From: Microcoleus sp. FACHB-672
Lineage (GTDB): Bacteria > Cyanobacteriota > Cyanobacteriia > Cyanobacteriales > Oscillatoriaceae
Direction of reading: 5' to 3'
Assembly: GCF_014695725.1 (NCBI RefSeq)
Contig: NZ_JACJOU010000005.1
Coordinates: 1 to 64,000 of the forward strand
DNA length: 64,000 nucleotides
Shown here: positions 8,337 to 18,093 of the stretch, piece by piece
Numbering within the stretch: the stretch's first letter is position 1
How the letters are laid out: the number at the start of each line of letters is the position of its first letter
Translations under genes and position numbers: made by a program
The notes under the pieces: generated by a model
Seen by the model: only the letters and a program-made list of their open reading frames with translations
The model's database searches: none
What the model was told of the DNA's origin: nothing

Positions 8337-11300
8337 CTAGCCAGAAACTTGCTGAATAGGCAACCTCACAGTAAACGTTGTGCCCATACCCACTTCACTG
8401 TAAACGGTAATGGTGCCTCCATGTAAATCAACCGCCTTTTTAACAATTGCTAACCCTAACCCAGTCCCCGGAATCTTGCCAACATTGGTCGCACGATGAA
8501 ATGAATCAAATAAGTAGGGTTGATCTGCTGCGGGAATGCCAATTCCTTCATCCTTGATCTTAAAAATAATCTCGCTTCCTTCATAAAAAAGTACCAAATG
8601 CACCGTGCCACCTTGGGGAGAATATTTAATTGCATTTGAAAGCAAATTACTTAGAATTTGCCGTAAAAGTTTTTCATCCAGGCAAGGAAGCAAAGCAGAA
8701 ACTGGAGACCCCGGCATTAAGAAATTGGGGGATAGAAAAAGCGAATTTATGCCAGCATCTAAAGGGTGAGTGATAAACGTAATTGTATGGAAATTGCCGG
8801 CTCTAAGCTGGCAGTCTTCCACCAACTCCCGACAAAAAGCTTCTAAATCCACCGGCACCGGATCAAATGAGAGTCTTCCCATCTCTGTTCGACCGATCAC
8901 CAGTACATTTTCTAACAAATCAATCATCTGTTTAACAGCGGCTTGAATACGCTGAAAATACTGAGTTCTTTTCTCTTCAGATGCCCGCTCTCCATAACGT
9001 TGGAGTAATTCAACCGACATGACAATTGAAGCCAGGGGGTTGCGGAATTCGTGGGACACCATATAAACAAAACGAGATTTGAGTTCGTTGAGTTCTTTTT
9101 CTGTTTCCAACGCCTTGCTCAGTTCAGCAATAAAATGTTTGCGCTCGGTAATATCTTCTCCAACACCGGCAATACGGTAAACTTCACCTGACTCATTGCG
9201 AATGGGAAAAGAACGCGAGCAAATCCAGCGGATTGAACCATCTGGCTGCACGATCCGATACTCAACCGTTAACGGCTCTTCTAACTTCCTTTGCGCCTTA
9301 ATTGCTTTGATCCGTTCCCGATCTTCTAGAGGCAAAGCCTCTAACCATGAATGCGGCTTTTCATATAGACTTTCAGGTTTCAGTCCCCACAGTTCTTCAT
9401 AAGCAGGACTGACATAAAGCATCTGGCTCTTATCTGCTGTGGTTATCCAAAAAACTTCCCGAATATTTTCTGCAAGCTGGCGGAAACGCTCTTCACTGGC
9501 ACGCAAAGCTTCTTCCGCTTGTTTACGCTCAGTGATGTCTTCTACCATTCCCAAAGCATAAAGAATTTCCCCGTTTGGATCACGCAAAACGGTTGAAGTG
9601 AGATGTACCCACAGAACGTTTTGCTGTTTTGTAATGTAGCGTTTCTCGATTTGAAAACTGTCAATTTTCCTTTGAACAACTCGCTCCACATAGAGCGCTT
9701 CCTTGCCCCGATCTTCGGGATGAGTAATATTCTCAATCGTGAGGGCTGTCATTTCTGTAGAGGTGTAACCCAACATCTCACATAAAGCGCGATTCACTTT
9801 AACAAATCGTGCGTCCGTGCCGGCAAGTGCCATGCCAATGGGTGCCTCATCAAAAACCCTGCGAAATCGCTCCTCGCTGTCACAAAGTGCGGCTTCTGCT
9901 CGCTTGCGCTCGGTGGCAAAAGCAATGTGGTTGGCAATGGTTTGAGCTAACTGTACTTCTTCGTCATTGAAAAAATGAGGCTGGCTGTAACCTAGCAAAA
10001 ATTTCCCCAATAGCCGGCCTTGAAAAACCAGGGGAATTAAAGCCAAAGCGCGAATACCGGCTTGCAGCAAAACAGCTTGCGTCGGCAAAAAATTAGGGGC
10101 TTGCAAAGATGCAATATCTGTGATTAAAATCGGTTTCTTGGTTTTTTGCTTAGAGCCTAGGCAAAAATACTCTTCACAAGCCTTACAAGAATCATGGGAA
10201 AGCCCGCGCCAGACTTTGAAACGCAAACCTTGCTCTGGCTCTAATAGCAAGATGCCGGCGCACGCAGTTTGCAAAGAGTGCCCTATCCCATTTAAAGCCG
10301 CTTCATAAATCTCCTCAATCGCTGCTGCTCGCCTCACAGCATCGGCTAGTTGATAAAGGGTCTGAAGTTGGCTGAAGCGTTGCCGCAGCGCCTCTTGCGC
10401 CTGGTAGCGAACTTCTATCTCCTGTTGGAGTCTCTCATTTAGCTGCTGGAGTTCGCCGGTGCGTTGCGCGACGCGAGTTTCCAGTTCCTCATGGGCGCTT
10501 TGCAACCTCTCGTCTGCCCGTTTGCGATCCGTAATATCTCGCCCCACTGCTTGAAACTCGACAAAATTGCCCAACTCGTCAAACAGCGCTCGGTTTGTCC
10601 ATTGCAGATCGCGAAGCTCTCCGTTAACAACAACCCGATGCTCCAAAACGTTTACAGGATTTGCTGCGGTTAAGGAATTGAGGGTTTTCAGGATATTTTG
10701 TTGTTCTTCGCCGGCAGTGAGTGGGGTAAAAGTGCACCCGATCAAATCTTGAGGCTCAAACCCAAAATAACGACAGTAGGTGTTGTTTGCAAATGTCAGG
10801 GTGCCATCTGCCAAAAACCGGCAGATCAGTTCAGTTTGATCTTCTACAATGGCGCGATAGCGAGCCTCGCTTGTGTGCAGCGCTTCTTGTGCCTGCTTTG
10901 CCTGGGTGATGTCGCGGGCGATTCCTTCAAAGGCGATCGGCTTGCCGGCTTCGTCGCAAACTAAAATGCTGCGGGTTTCTGTCCAAATAATGCTTCCGTC
11001 TTTATGTATCCAGCGCAACACTAAAACTTCATTGGTACGCTGCTGAAGCGTCCATTGAATTAAAATCTCTCGATCATCGGGATGTACAACCTTCACTCCT
11101 AATTCAGGATCGGCGTAGTGTTCTTCTGGGGTGTAGCCGGTGATGGTTTCTGCTGCGGGACTGACGTATTCAAAACCGGGAGTGGGAAAGAGGCGGTAGC
11201 GGTAGATTATATCTGGGGCATTTTCAGCAAGCCGGCGGAAACGAGCGGCAGTTTCAGATCGTTCGGCTTCTGCTTTGCGCTTGTCGTCGCGCAATTGTTT

Positions 11301-11666
11301 GGCTTCCAGGGCGGCGAGGACGGCAGGACCCAGTCTTGCTAAGCGATCTTTGAGCAGGTAGTCAGCAGCACCTTGTTTCATGCACTCAACGGCGACTTCT
11401 TCATTTTGGCTGCCGGTGAGGACGATGAACGGAATATCCAGGTTGCTGGCTCGCAACAACTGCAACGCACGCAGGGCATTAAACTGCGGCAGAATATAAT
11501 CTGCAAGAATGATATCGAAGCTCTCATGTAGCTGGCGCAGGTAGTCCGGTTCTGTCTCTACACGCTGCCAACTGGGCGCGAAGCCTGCTCGGCGCAGTTC
11601 ACGCATGATCAGTTCAGCATCGGCGGGCGAGTCTTCAAGAATCAAAATGCGGATGGCAGTTGACAT
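8337..11666 (-). CDS. Hybrid histidine kinase: receiver, four PAS, GAF, HisKA, HATPase
   Basis: A 1109-aa cytoplasmic sensor kinase with no membrane segment. In order: an N-terminal receiver domain (1-125, phospho-acceptor D56 in LADYILP); PAS with PAC at about 145-255; PAS at about 265-380; a coiled coil; GAF at about 430-585; PAS at about 590-710; PAS at about 720-840; HisKA with the phospho-histidine in MVSHEFRNP at about 873; and HATPase_c with SNLLSNAIKYS, DEGIGIP and GTGLGLAIV. Input is therefore soluble and probably redox, light or small-molecule. The receiver in front suggests a phosphorelay. It is inserted head-on between glcD-cupin and glcE-glcF, so regulation of glycolate metabolism is possible but unproven. 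No response-regulator gene is adjacent. Confidence 0.95.
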   Translation of the reverse strand: MSTAIRILILEDSPADAELIMRELRRAGFAPSWQRVETEPDYLRQLHESFDIILADYILPQFNALRALQLLRASNLDIPFIVLTGSQNEEVAVECMKQGAADYLLKDRLARLGPAVLAALEAKQLRDDKRKAEAERSETAARFRRLAENAPDIIYRYRLFPTPGFEYVSPAAETITGYTPEEHYADPELGVKVVHPDDREILIQWTLQQRTNEVLVLRWIHKDGSIIWTETRSILVCDEAGKPIAFEGIARDITQAKQAQEALHTSEARYRAIVEDQTELICRFLADGTLTFANNTYCRYFGFEPQDLIGCTFTPLTAGEEQQNILKTLNSLTAANPVNVLEHRVVVNGELRDLQWTNRALFDELGNFVEFQAVGRDITDRKRADERLQSAHEELETRVAQRTGELQQLNERLQQEIEVRYQAQEALRQRFSQLQTLYQLADAVRRAAAIEEIYEAALNGIGHSLQTACAGILLLEPEQGLRFKVWRGLSHDSCKACEEYFCLGSKQKTKKPILITDIASLQAPNFLPTQAVLLQAGIRALALIPLVFQGRLLGKFLLGYSQPHFFNDEEVQLAQTIANHIAFATERKRAEAALCDSEERFRRVFDEAPIGMALAGTDARFVKVNRALCEMLGYTSTEMTALTIENITHPEDRGKEALYVERVVQRKIDSFQIEKRYITKQQNVLWVHLTSTVLRDPNGEILYALGMVEDITERKQAEEALRASEERFRQLAENIREVFWITTADKSQMLYVSPAYEELWGLKPESLYEKPHSWLEALPLEDRERIKAIKAQRKLEEPLTVEYRIVQPDGSIRWICSRSFPIRNESGEVYRIAGVGEDITERKHFIAELSKALETEKELNELKSRFVYMVSHEFRNPLASIVMSVELLQRYGERASEEKRTQYFQRIQAAVKQMIDLLENVLVIGRTEMGRLSFDPVPVDLEAFCRELVEDCQLRAGNFHTITFITHPLDAGINSLFLSPNFLMPGSPVSALLPCLDEKLLRQILSNLLSNAIKYSPQGGTVHLVLFYEGSEIIFKIKDEGIGIPAADQPYLFDSFHRATNVGKIPGTGLGLAIVKKAVDLHGGTITVYSEVGMGTTFTVRLPIQQVSG

Positions 11667-12437
11667 GATCGCTAACTAAAACATGGGAATGGCAGAAGCG
11701 AACTTTTGGCTCGCCTTTTTGGGGGCGGTGGTTTTGTCTAGATGAAATGTTCACTCAGACAATTTCGGGAACTCATCAAAAATTTGTCCCTCAAAGTGCG
11801 TACTTCTATGGCGCTGAGGTGCTGACAGGTTGGGCTTTTAACCACAAATTATCAGCACGAACGCTCTGTGTGCGTATTGGTAGTTTGTGGTTAGGGCTTG
11901 GCTCACCCCAACCTCGTAGCGCTTAAACCCAAAACCCTAATAGAAGCACGATGGAACATGGTTGCTACCACTACTGTAGTACCTGAGTAAATTCTTGCAA
12001 GTTCACCGATTTTATGATGTAAGTTGTCACGCCTAATTAGGAATTTACTCTATATCCCGATAAAAAGTGATTAATTCGGGTAGGGGAGTGGGGGATAATA
12101 TCAGATTCCTTTGATGACCTGGAATTAGCATAGAGGAAAGAAGGGGGATACAATTTAAGACAGGGATAATCGGCACGACTTGTTATAAATCGTTGTATTT
12201 CATCTTGCAGGGAAAAGTCATTAAGAGAGCATTCCCGCTCTATATTTTATTGTTTTGCAGTCTGTGGGGATTTCAGAACCGCTAAAAATTAGTAATAGAG
12301 CCTTGAGTCCTGGCCGGTAGAAGTGAGATGATAAAAGTGAGAAGTGAGAAGTGCTTTCTATTTTCCGGTTTCCTTTTTTCTCGCGATTCTTCAGTCTGCA
12401 AGCGTTCTAAAATGCTTCTTAGTGAGAGGATTAGAAA
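11667..12437. other. 771-bp intergenic region with a long imperfect hairpin
   Basis: It separates the divergent kinase and glcE genes. AGGTTGGG (11827-11834) pairs with CCCAACCT (11907-11914), and ACCACAAA (11841-11848) pairs with TTTGTGGT (11884-11891), giving an 88-nt two-part stem with room for an inner helix. Such a structure may be a small RNA or part of the kinase leader. The rest (11915-12420) shows no ORF or RNA that I recognise. The glcE Shine-Dalgarno AGAGGA is at 12425-12430. Confidence 0.45.
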
Positions 12438-13760
12438 TTGGTAAATCAGAGCGCCATCGCGCAACAACTGGAAAAAATTTTAGGATCATCGGGCATCTGT
12501 TCGTGGGCAAACCTAGAGGCATCTCGCAAAGAACAGATTGCTCAATGCCTCACACCGGCAGCCGAGATCGATTGCATTGTCTACCCCCAAACTGAGGCAG
12601 AACTCGCAGAAGTGATGGCGTGTGCTCACCGGCAGCGATGGGGCGTACTGCCCTTAGGCAGTGGCAGCAAACTCAACTGGGGTGGCTTAGCTGCGGGTGT
12701 GAATTTAGCCGTGAGTACGGAACGCTTAAATAAGTTGGTGGATCATGCTGCCGGCGATTTAACTATCACTGCGGAAGCCGGGATGAAGTTTGCCGAGTTA
12801 CAGCAAATCTTGGCAAGTGTCGGCCAATTTCTTGCCCTTGATCCGAGTTATCCAGAAATGGCGACTTTGGGCGGAATTGTGGCAACCGGCGATACCGGCT
12901 CGCTACGACAGCGCTATAATGGCGTTCGCGATCAGCTCATCGGTTTTTCCTTTGTCCGCTCAGATGGCCAACTCGCTAAAGCCGGCGGGCGCGTGGTGAA
13001 AAATGTTGCCGGTTATGACTTGATGAAATTATTCACCGGCTCTTTCGGCACATTAGGGGTTATTAGTCAAGTAACTTTTCGGGTTTATCCACTATCCCTG
13101 TCGTCACAAACTGTGTTGTTGACCGGCGAAGCCGATGCCATTGCCACAGCGACTCAAACTTTGCTGGCTTCTGCCTTAACTCCCACCGCCGCTGATTTGC
13201 TTTCAGCGCAGTTGGTGAACCAATTAGAAGTCGGTGCCGGTATGGGATTGCTGGTTCGCTTCCAAAGCATAGCAGAAAGTGTTAAACAGCAGTCAGAGCG
13301 AGTTTTGGAAGTGGGCAAAACCTTGGGGTTACAAAGTACAACATTTGTGGAGGCGGATGAGGCTGCTTTATGGCAGAAATTACCCGAACAAATGCGCTCA
13401 ACCCCCAAAAATTCTGAAATTATCTGCAAAATAGGAGTAAGACCTTCTGAAGCTGTGGCGGTTTTGACTCAGTTGAATCTGTTGTTTCCAAATAGTAGTT
13501 TAAGTTTAATTCATGCCGGCAGCGGTTTAGGCTTAATTCGGGTTGCCGGTGAAAATGCGATAACTCCGCTTTCTAAAATGCGTTCAATCTGCGAATCTTC
13601 GGGGGGATTTTTGAGTGTTTTAGTCGCTCCAATTTCTCTTAAGCAACAGTTGGATGTCTGGGGATACACGGGTAATGCTTTGGATTTAATGCGGCGAATT
13701 AAACAGCAGTTCGATCCGGAAAATATTTTAAGCCCTGAGCGTTTTGTTGGAAAAATTTGA
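12438..13760 (+). CDS. glcE: Glycolate dehydrogenase subunit GlcE (FAD-binding)
   Basis: Second flavin-binding subunit of glycolate dehydrogenase, 440 aa. The FAD-binding-4 domain spans about residues 40-210, with LPLGSGSKLNWGG around 73-85 and the GGRVVKNVAGYDLMKLFTGS segment that is typical of GlcE. The C-terminal half forms the substrate cap. The start is a TTG at 12438 (M-V-N-Q), chosen because AGAGGA lies 7 bp upstream and no in-frame ATG is better placed. GlcE works with GlcD and the iron-sulfur subunit GlcF in passing electrons from glycolate to the quinone pool. It is followed 76 bp later by glcF; the gap holds a short dispersed hairpin. Confidence 0.9.
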   Translation: MVNQSAIAQQLEKILGSSGICSWANLEASRKEQIAQCLTPAAEIDCIVYPQTEAELAEVMACAHRQRWGVLPLGSGSKLNWGGLAAGVNLAVSTERLNKLVDHAAGDLTITAEAGMKFAELQQILASVGQFLALDPSYPEMATLGGIVATGDTGSLRQRYNGVRDQLIGFSFVRSDGQLAKAGGRVVKNVAGYDLMKLFTGSFGTLGVISQVTFRVYPLSLSSQTVLLTGEADAIATATQTLLASALTPTAADLLSAQLVNQLEVGAGMGLLVRFQSIAESVKQQSERVLEVGKTLGLQSTTFVEADEAALWQKLPEQMRSTPKNSEIICKIGVRPSEAVAVLTQLNLLFPNSSLSLIHAGSGLGLIRVAGENAITPLSKMRSICESSGGFLSVLVAPISLKQQLDVWGYTGNALDLMRRIKQQFDPENILSPERFVGKI

Positions 13761-13766
13761 TGAAAT

Positions 13767-13791
13767 CGCAGATAAATGCAAATAATCTGCG
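13767..13791. repeat. Small hairpin in the glcE-glcF gap
   Basis: CGCAGAT (13767-13773) pairs with ATCTGCG (13785-13791), and the flanking GATAAA/TTTATC offers an alternative pairing. The words (CGCAGATAAATGC, AATCTGCGTTTATC) resemble short intergenic repeats I know from other cyanobacterial genomes. It may tune the relative expression of glcE and glcF. Confidence 0.45.
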
Positions 13792-13836
13792 TTTATCTAC
13801 GATTGATGTTTAAAAGCTTTTCTTGTATAAAAAACA

Positions 13837-15213
13837 ATGCAAATTTCAGACTCAACTTCTAATTCTCAGCTTTCTAAGACAAATTTTGATGCGAATCACC
13901 CCCCCGAACCCAAATTGATTGATACCTGCGTTCACTGTGGGTTTTGTTTATCGACTTGTCCGAGTTATCGAGTGCTTGGCAAAGAAATGGACTCTCCCAG
14001 AGGGCGCATTTATTTAATGGATGCGATTAATGAAGGTGAAGCCACTCTTGTTGATGCAACAGTTGAGCATTTTGATTCTTGTTTGGGATGTTTGGCGTGT
14101 GTCACGACTTGCCCTTCTGGGGTGCAATATGACAAGTTAATTGCAGCAACTCGTCCACAAATTGAGCGAAATTATGAGCGATCTGTGCCAGATCGCGTGA
14201 TTCGCGCTATCATTTTCAATCTGTTTCCCTATCCTAACCGGCTGCGGGCTTTACTTGGCCCTCTTTATCTCTATCAAAACTTGGGAATTCAGAAAATTGT
14301 TCGTGCTGGCGGCATCTTTAAAAAAGTCTTTCCTCGCTTAGCCGCAATGGAAGAAATTTTGCCGGCAATTCCCTTGGATGCTTTCCGAGATGAATTCCCC
14401 ACGATTATCCCAGCTCAAGGTGAAAAACGCTACCGGGTGGGGATGATTTTAGGATGTGTGCAGCGCTTATTTTTCTCAAAAGTGAATGAAGCCACCGCAC
14501 GAGTTTTAACTGCAAATGGCTGTGAAATTGTGGTTCCTCAAGGACAAGGTTGTTGTGCGGCTTTGCCGGAACATCAGGGACAAACTGAACAAGCACAAGC
14601 TTTGGCAAGACAGATGATTGATAGCTTTGAAGGCACGAACGTTGATGCGATCATTATCAATGCTGCCGGTTGTGGTCATACTTTAAAAGAATACGGTCAT
14701 ATTTTGCAAGATGATCCGAATTACCGGGAGAAAGCCAAGGAATTTGCCGGCAAAGTTAAAGACGCCCAAGAATTTCTCGCGCAAGTGGGATTAACGACTA
14801 AACTTTCTCCACTCGTTGATGGCGAACTCAAAATCGTTTATCAAGATGCTTGCCACCTATTACACGGACAAAAAATCAGTCTGCAACCGCGTCAGTTATT
14901 GCAGAAAATTCCTGGTGTAAAACTGCGGGAACCTGTTGATGCTGCTTTGTGTTGTGGGAGTGCCGGCGTTTACAATATGCTGCAACCAGATGTTGCCGAT
15001 GAATTAGGCCGGCAAAAGGTTGATAATCTGCTCAATACGGGCGCTGAATTAATTGCTTCTTCAAATCCCGGTTGTTCTTTACAAATTAAGAAACATTTGC
15101 AGTCGCAAGGTAAGGAAATTACGCTGATGCACCCATTGGAATTGTTAGATTATTCAATGCGGGGGGTTAAACTTCCAAAAGGGAAAATGATTCTCCGACA
15201 ATCCACAAAGTAA
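13837..15213 (+). CDS. glcF: Glycolate dehydrogenase iron-sulfur subunit GlcF
   Basis: Electron-transfer subunit of 458 aa with two 4Fe-4S ferredoxin motifs, C31-x2-C34-x2-C37-x3-C41P and C82-x2-C85-x2-C88-x3-C92P, followed by two CCG-type cysteine-rich domains (QGCCAALPEHQG near 235 and ALCCGSAGVYN near 370) that bind a further cluster. These are the defining parts of GlcF and GlpC-like proteins. It transfers electrons from GlcD/GlcE to the membrane quinone pool in photorespiration. No strong Shine-Dalgarno is visible. The stop is separated from the next ATG by only 3 nt, so the WG-repeat lipoprotein is very likely translated from the same transcript. Confidence 0.93.
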   Translation: MQISDSTSNSQLSKTNFDANHPPEPKLIDTCVHCGFCLSTCPSYRVLGKEMDSPRGRIYLMDAINEGEATLVDATVEHFDSCLGCLACVTTCPSGVQYDKLIAATRPQIERNYERSVPDRVIRAIIFNLFPYPNRLRALLGPLYLYQNLGIQKIVRAGGIFKKVFPRLAAMEEILPAIPLDAFRDEFPTIIPAQGEKRYRVGMILGCVQRLFFSKVNEATARVLTANGCEIVVPQGQGCCAALPEHQGQTEQAQALARQMIDSFEGTNVDAIIINAAGCGHTLKEYGHILQDDPNYREKAKEFAGKVKDAQEFLAQVGLTTKLSPLVDGELKIVYQDACHLLHGQKISLQPRQLLQKIPGVKLREPVDAALCCGSAGVYNMLQPDVADELGRQKVDNLLNTGAELIASSNPGCSLQIKKHLQSQGKEITLMHPLELLDYSMRGVKLPKGKMILRQSTK

Positions 15214-15216
15214 AAA

Positions 15217-16245
15217 ATGGAACGAACCCTTTCTTTCATACTCTGTTTAACACTCATAACATTAGCATCCTGTCAATCCCAACAAACTAACCCGACATCC
15301 AATCTCCCCCAAGCATCAACTACATCCCAAACACAAGAACAGCCGGCACAACTATTTCCAATTCTCCAAAATAACAAATGGGGTTATATCAACGCTGCCG
15401 GGAAAATTGTGATCGAACCGCAATTTAATGCAGCAGAAGATTTTAATGATGGACTAGCAAGGGTTGTAGTAAACGGAAACTACGCCTATATCAACCCAGC
15501 CGGAGAAATTGCTATTAAGCCACAATTTAAAGAAGCTGCTGACTTCTCAGAAAAATTAGCCGCTATCGCAATTGATCGCAAATGGGGATTTATCGATCAA
15601 ACCGGCAAACTAGTTATCAAGCCCCAATTCGATTTAACTTGGGGGTTTTCTGAAGGGTTAGCTGCCGGAGAAATTAACCGCAAAATCGGGTTTATCAACA
15701 AAGCCGGTGAAATGGTTATCCAGCCGCAGTTTGATGAAGTTCGCCGCTTCTCAGATGGTTTAGCAGCAGTAGCAATTAATGAAAAAATGGGCTACATCGA
15801 CAAAACCGGTAAGATGGTAATTCAGCCGCAATTTATTGTCACAGAAGGCTTTTCTGAAGGATTAGCCCCAGCTCAAATTACGGATAAAATCGGCTATATC
15901 GACAAAACTGGCAAGATGGTAATTCAGCCGCAATTTATTGCCGCCGAAGGTTTTTCTGAAGGACTCGCTGCTGTGGGAATGGATGGCAAAATGGGTTATA
16001 TCGATAAAGCCGGCAAAACAGTTATCCAACCGCAATTTGATGAAGCTAAAAACTTTTCTGAAGGGCTAGCGGTTATAGAAATTGACAGTAAGATAGGTTA
16101 TATAGACAAAATCGGTAAAATCATCGTCCCGCCACAATTTGATCAGGGTGAACCCTTCAAAAATGGACTAGCATCCGTCAAAATTAACGATCAGTTCGCT
16201 TACATTGACAAAGCCGGCAAGTATATTTGGAAACCCCAAACCTAA
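15217..16245 (+). CDS. WG-repeat lipoprotein
   Basis: Exported lipoprotein of 342 aa. The N-terminus is a type II signal peptide ending in a lipobox (TLASC, Cys at about residue 19), then a Thr/Gln-rich linker. Residues about 48-342 are eight complete WG repeats of 34 residues plus a partial ninth (consensus GYIDKTGKMVIQPQF then FSEGLA), predicted to form a beta-propeller-like or solenoid structure. It starts 3 bp after glcF, yet a role in glycolate metabolism is not evident; the coupling may simply be positional. Repeats five and six are nearly identical at DNA level, so copy number may vary between strains. Confidence 0.88.
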   Translation: MERTLSFILCLTLITLASCQSQQTNPTSNLPQASTTSQTQEQPAQLFPILQNNKWGYINAAGKIVIEPQFNAAEDFNDGLARVVVNGNYAYINPAGEIAIKPQFKEAADFSEKLAAIAIDRKWGFIDQTGKLVIKPQFDLTWGFSEGLAAGEINRKIGFINKAGEMVIQPQFDEVRRFSDGLAAVAINEKMGYIDKTGKMVIQPQFIVTEGFSEGLAPAQITDKIGYIDKTGKMVIQPQFIAAEGFSEGLAAVGMDGKMGYIDKAGKTVIQPQFDEAKNFSEGLAVIEIDSKIGYIDKIGKIIVPPQFDQGEPFKNGLASVKINDQFAYIDKAGKYIWKPQT

Positions 16246-16561
16246 TGCTATAGACTGGTTTGGGCTTCAACCTAGGAATAAACTTTCTAGATACAGCCCG
16301 ATAGTCTGCCGGTTTGGATATCAGCCCCAGGAAAATTAGCGCAGACAGCTATTATCCTAAGATGCCCGAAATGTCAACCGTATTAGAGTAAACTCCCTCT
16401 TATAGCATAATTAAGATCCCTGTATCTCTCGATACTTATAGATTTGTAACGATGCCCTATAAAATTATATAAATACCTGTAGAAAAAAACGTGCCGGCGT
16501 TAAAGCAAGTCAACTTTTTTCTTGAAACAGGTATTAACCTATTCCATAAAAAGGAGCCACC
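16246..16561. other. Intergenic leader of the NDH-2 gene
   Basis: A 316-bp gap. The last 90 bp contain a perfect 9-bp inverted repeat, AATACCTGT (16472-16480) and ACAGGTATT (16527-16535), then AAGGAG 6 bp before the NDH-2 ATG. The repeat could be an operator or a leader hairpin. Nothing else is recognised. Confidence 0.45.
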
Positions 16562-17929
16562 ATGAGGCTAGAAGAAGTCAACAATCAGTCTCCTCACCAG
16601 GTCGTAATTGTTGGTGGCGGATTTGGCGGGCTTTATGCGGCGCAGGAACTTAGACGCGCCTCTGTAGAAGTCACGCTCATCGATAAACGTAATTTTCACC
16701 TATTTCAGCCCCTCCTTTATCAAGTAGCTACCGGCAGCCTGTCTCCCGCCGATATTTCCTCCCCCCTCCGCGCCATATTAAGTGGGAGTAAAAACACAAA
16801 AGTTTTGATGGCAGAAGTGCTTGATATCAAACCGGAAGACCAAAAAGTTGTACTGCGTGGCCAAGAAATCCCTTACGACACATTAATTGTTGCCACCGGC
16901 GTCAGCCATCACTACTTCGGAAAAGATGAATGGGCCTCAATGGCACCGGGTTTAAAAACCGTAGAAGACGCCATAGAAATGCGGCGTCGCATCTTCCTGG
17001 CTTTTGAAGCCGCAGAGAAAGAAACCGACCCAGAAAAACGCCGCGCTTGGTTAACATTTGTCGTCGTCGGAGGTGGCCCTACCGGCGTCGAATTAGCGGG
17101 TGCTTTATCAGAACTTGCTTACAGCACACTCAAGAAAGATTTTTCTAAAATTGACACCACAGAAGCTCGAATTTTATTGCTAGAAGGCATGGATCGAGTG
17201 CTGCCACCTTACCCACCAGAGTTATCAGAAAAAGCGCAACAATCTCTGGAACACTTGGGCGTCACTGTGCGGACTCGCACCCTGGTGACAAATATTGAAG
17301 ATCATCTCGTTACCATGCGCTGCGGCGAGGAAACCGAACAAATTCAGGCCCAAACAATTTTGTGGGCTGCCGGCGTCAAAGCATCAGGAATGGGACAAAT
17401 CATTTCTCAACGCACCGGCGCAGAACTGGATCGGGTTGGGCGAGTGATGGTGGAATCAGACTTAAGCGTAAAAGGGCATCCCAATATTTTTGTCATTGGC
17501 GACTTGGCAAACTTTTCCCACCAAGAGGACGGCAAGCCGCTTCCAGGCGTTGCCCCCGTCGCCATGCAAGAAGGGCAGTATCTCGCTAAACTCATTAAAG
17601 CCAAACTTGCTGGGAAATCTCTACAGCCTTTTAGCTATGCAGACTATGGCAGCTTAGCCGTGATCGGTCGCAATAAAGCGGTTGTTAATTTAGGTTTCGT
17701 GAAGTTCTCTGGGTTCCCAGCTTGGTTGGCTTGGGTGTTCGTTCACATTTACTACCTGATTGAATTTGACAACAAACTGATTGTCATGATTCAGTGGGGC
17801 TGGAACTTTTTCACGCGCAAACGCGGCGCACGTTTAATTACCAATCAAGATGAGAAGATTGAAGTAGAAGGAGAGGTAGAAAACTTTGAGCAGATGCCGG
17901 TGACTAACAAATCTCCTGTTGAGGTTTAA
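16562..17929 (+). CDS. Type II NAD(P)H dehydrogenase (NDH-2)
   Basis: Non-proton-pumping flavoprotein of 455 aa that oxidises NAD(P)H and reduces quinone at the membrane surface. There are two Rossmann motifs, VIVGGGFGGLYAAQE (FAD) near residue 15 and VVVGGGPTGVELAGALSE (NADH) near 168. FHLFQPLLYQVATGSLSP and the GVAPVAMQEGQYLAK segment are typical of NDH-2. The C-terminal helix region WLAWVFVHIYYLIEFDNK is the membrane-attachment stretch. An AAGGAG Shine-Dalgarno sits 6 bp before the ATG. Cyanobacteria carry several Ndb paralogues with a mainly redox-regulatory role; which one this is cannot be told here. Confidence 0.93.
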   Translation: MRLEEVNNQSPHQVVIVGGGFGGLYAAQELRRASVEVTLIDKRNFHLFQPLLYQVATGSLSPADISSPLRAILSGSKNTKVLMAEVLDIKPEDQKVVLRGQEIPYDTLIVATGVSHHYFGKDEWASMAPGLKTVEDAIEMRRRIFLAFEAAEKETDPEKRRAWLTFVVVGGGPTGVELAGALSELAYSTLKKDFSKIDTTEARILLLEGMDRVLPPYPPELSEKAQQSLEHLGVTVRTRTLVTNIEDHLVTMRCGEETEQIQAQTILWAAGVKASGMGQIISQRTGAELDRVGRVMVESDLSVKGHPNIFVIGDLANFSHQEDGKPLPGVAPVAMQEGQYLAKLIKAKLAGKSLQPFSYADYGSLAVIGRNKAVVNLGFVKFSGFPAWLAWVFVHIYYLIEFDNKLIVMIQWGWNFFTRKRGARLITNQDEKIEVEGEVENFEQMPVTNKSPVEV

Positions 17930-18093
17930 TCAATACTTAAAAAGCGGTTAAGAATAAGGGTGCATCTTCCTCAGGTTATACAACCATCGGGGATGAATTT
18001 AGATTGTAAAATCCTCCCAAAAGGAAGATTCGCAGCAAAAGGTTGTGACAGTAAACTCATGAAGCAACCCCCCTTAGATGTGCGAACGCTTTT

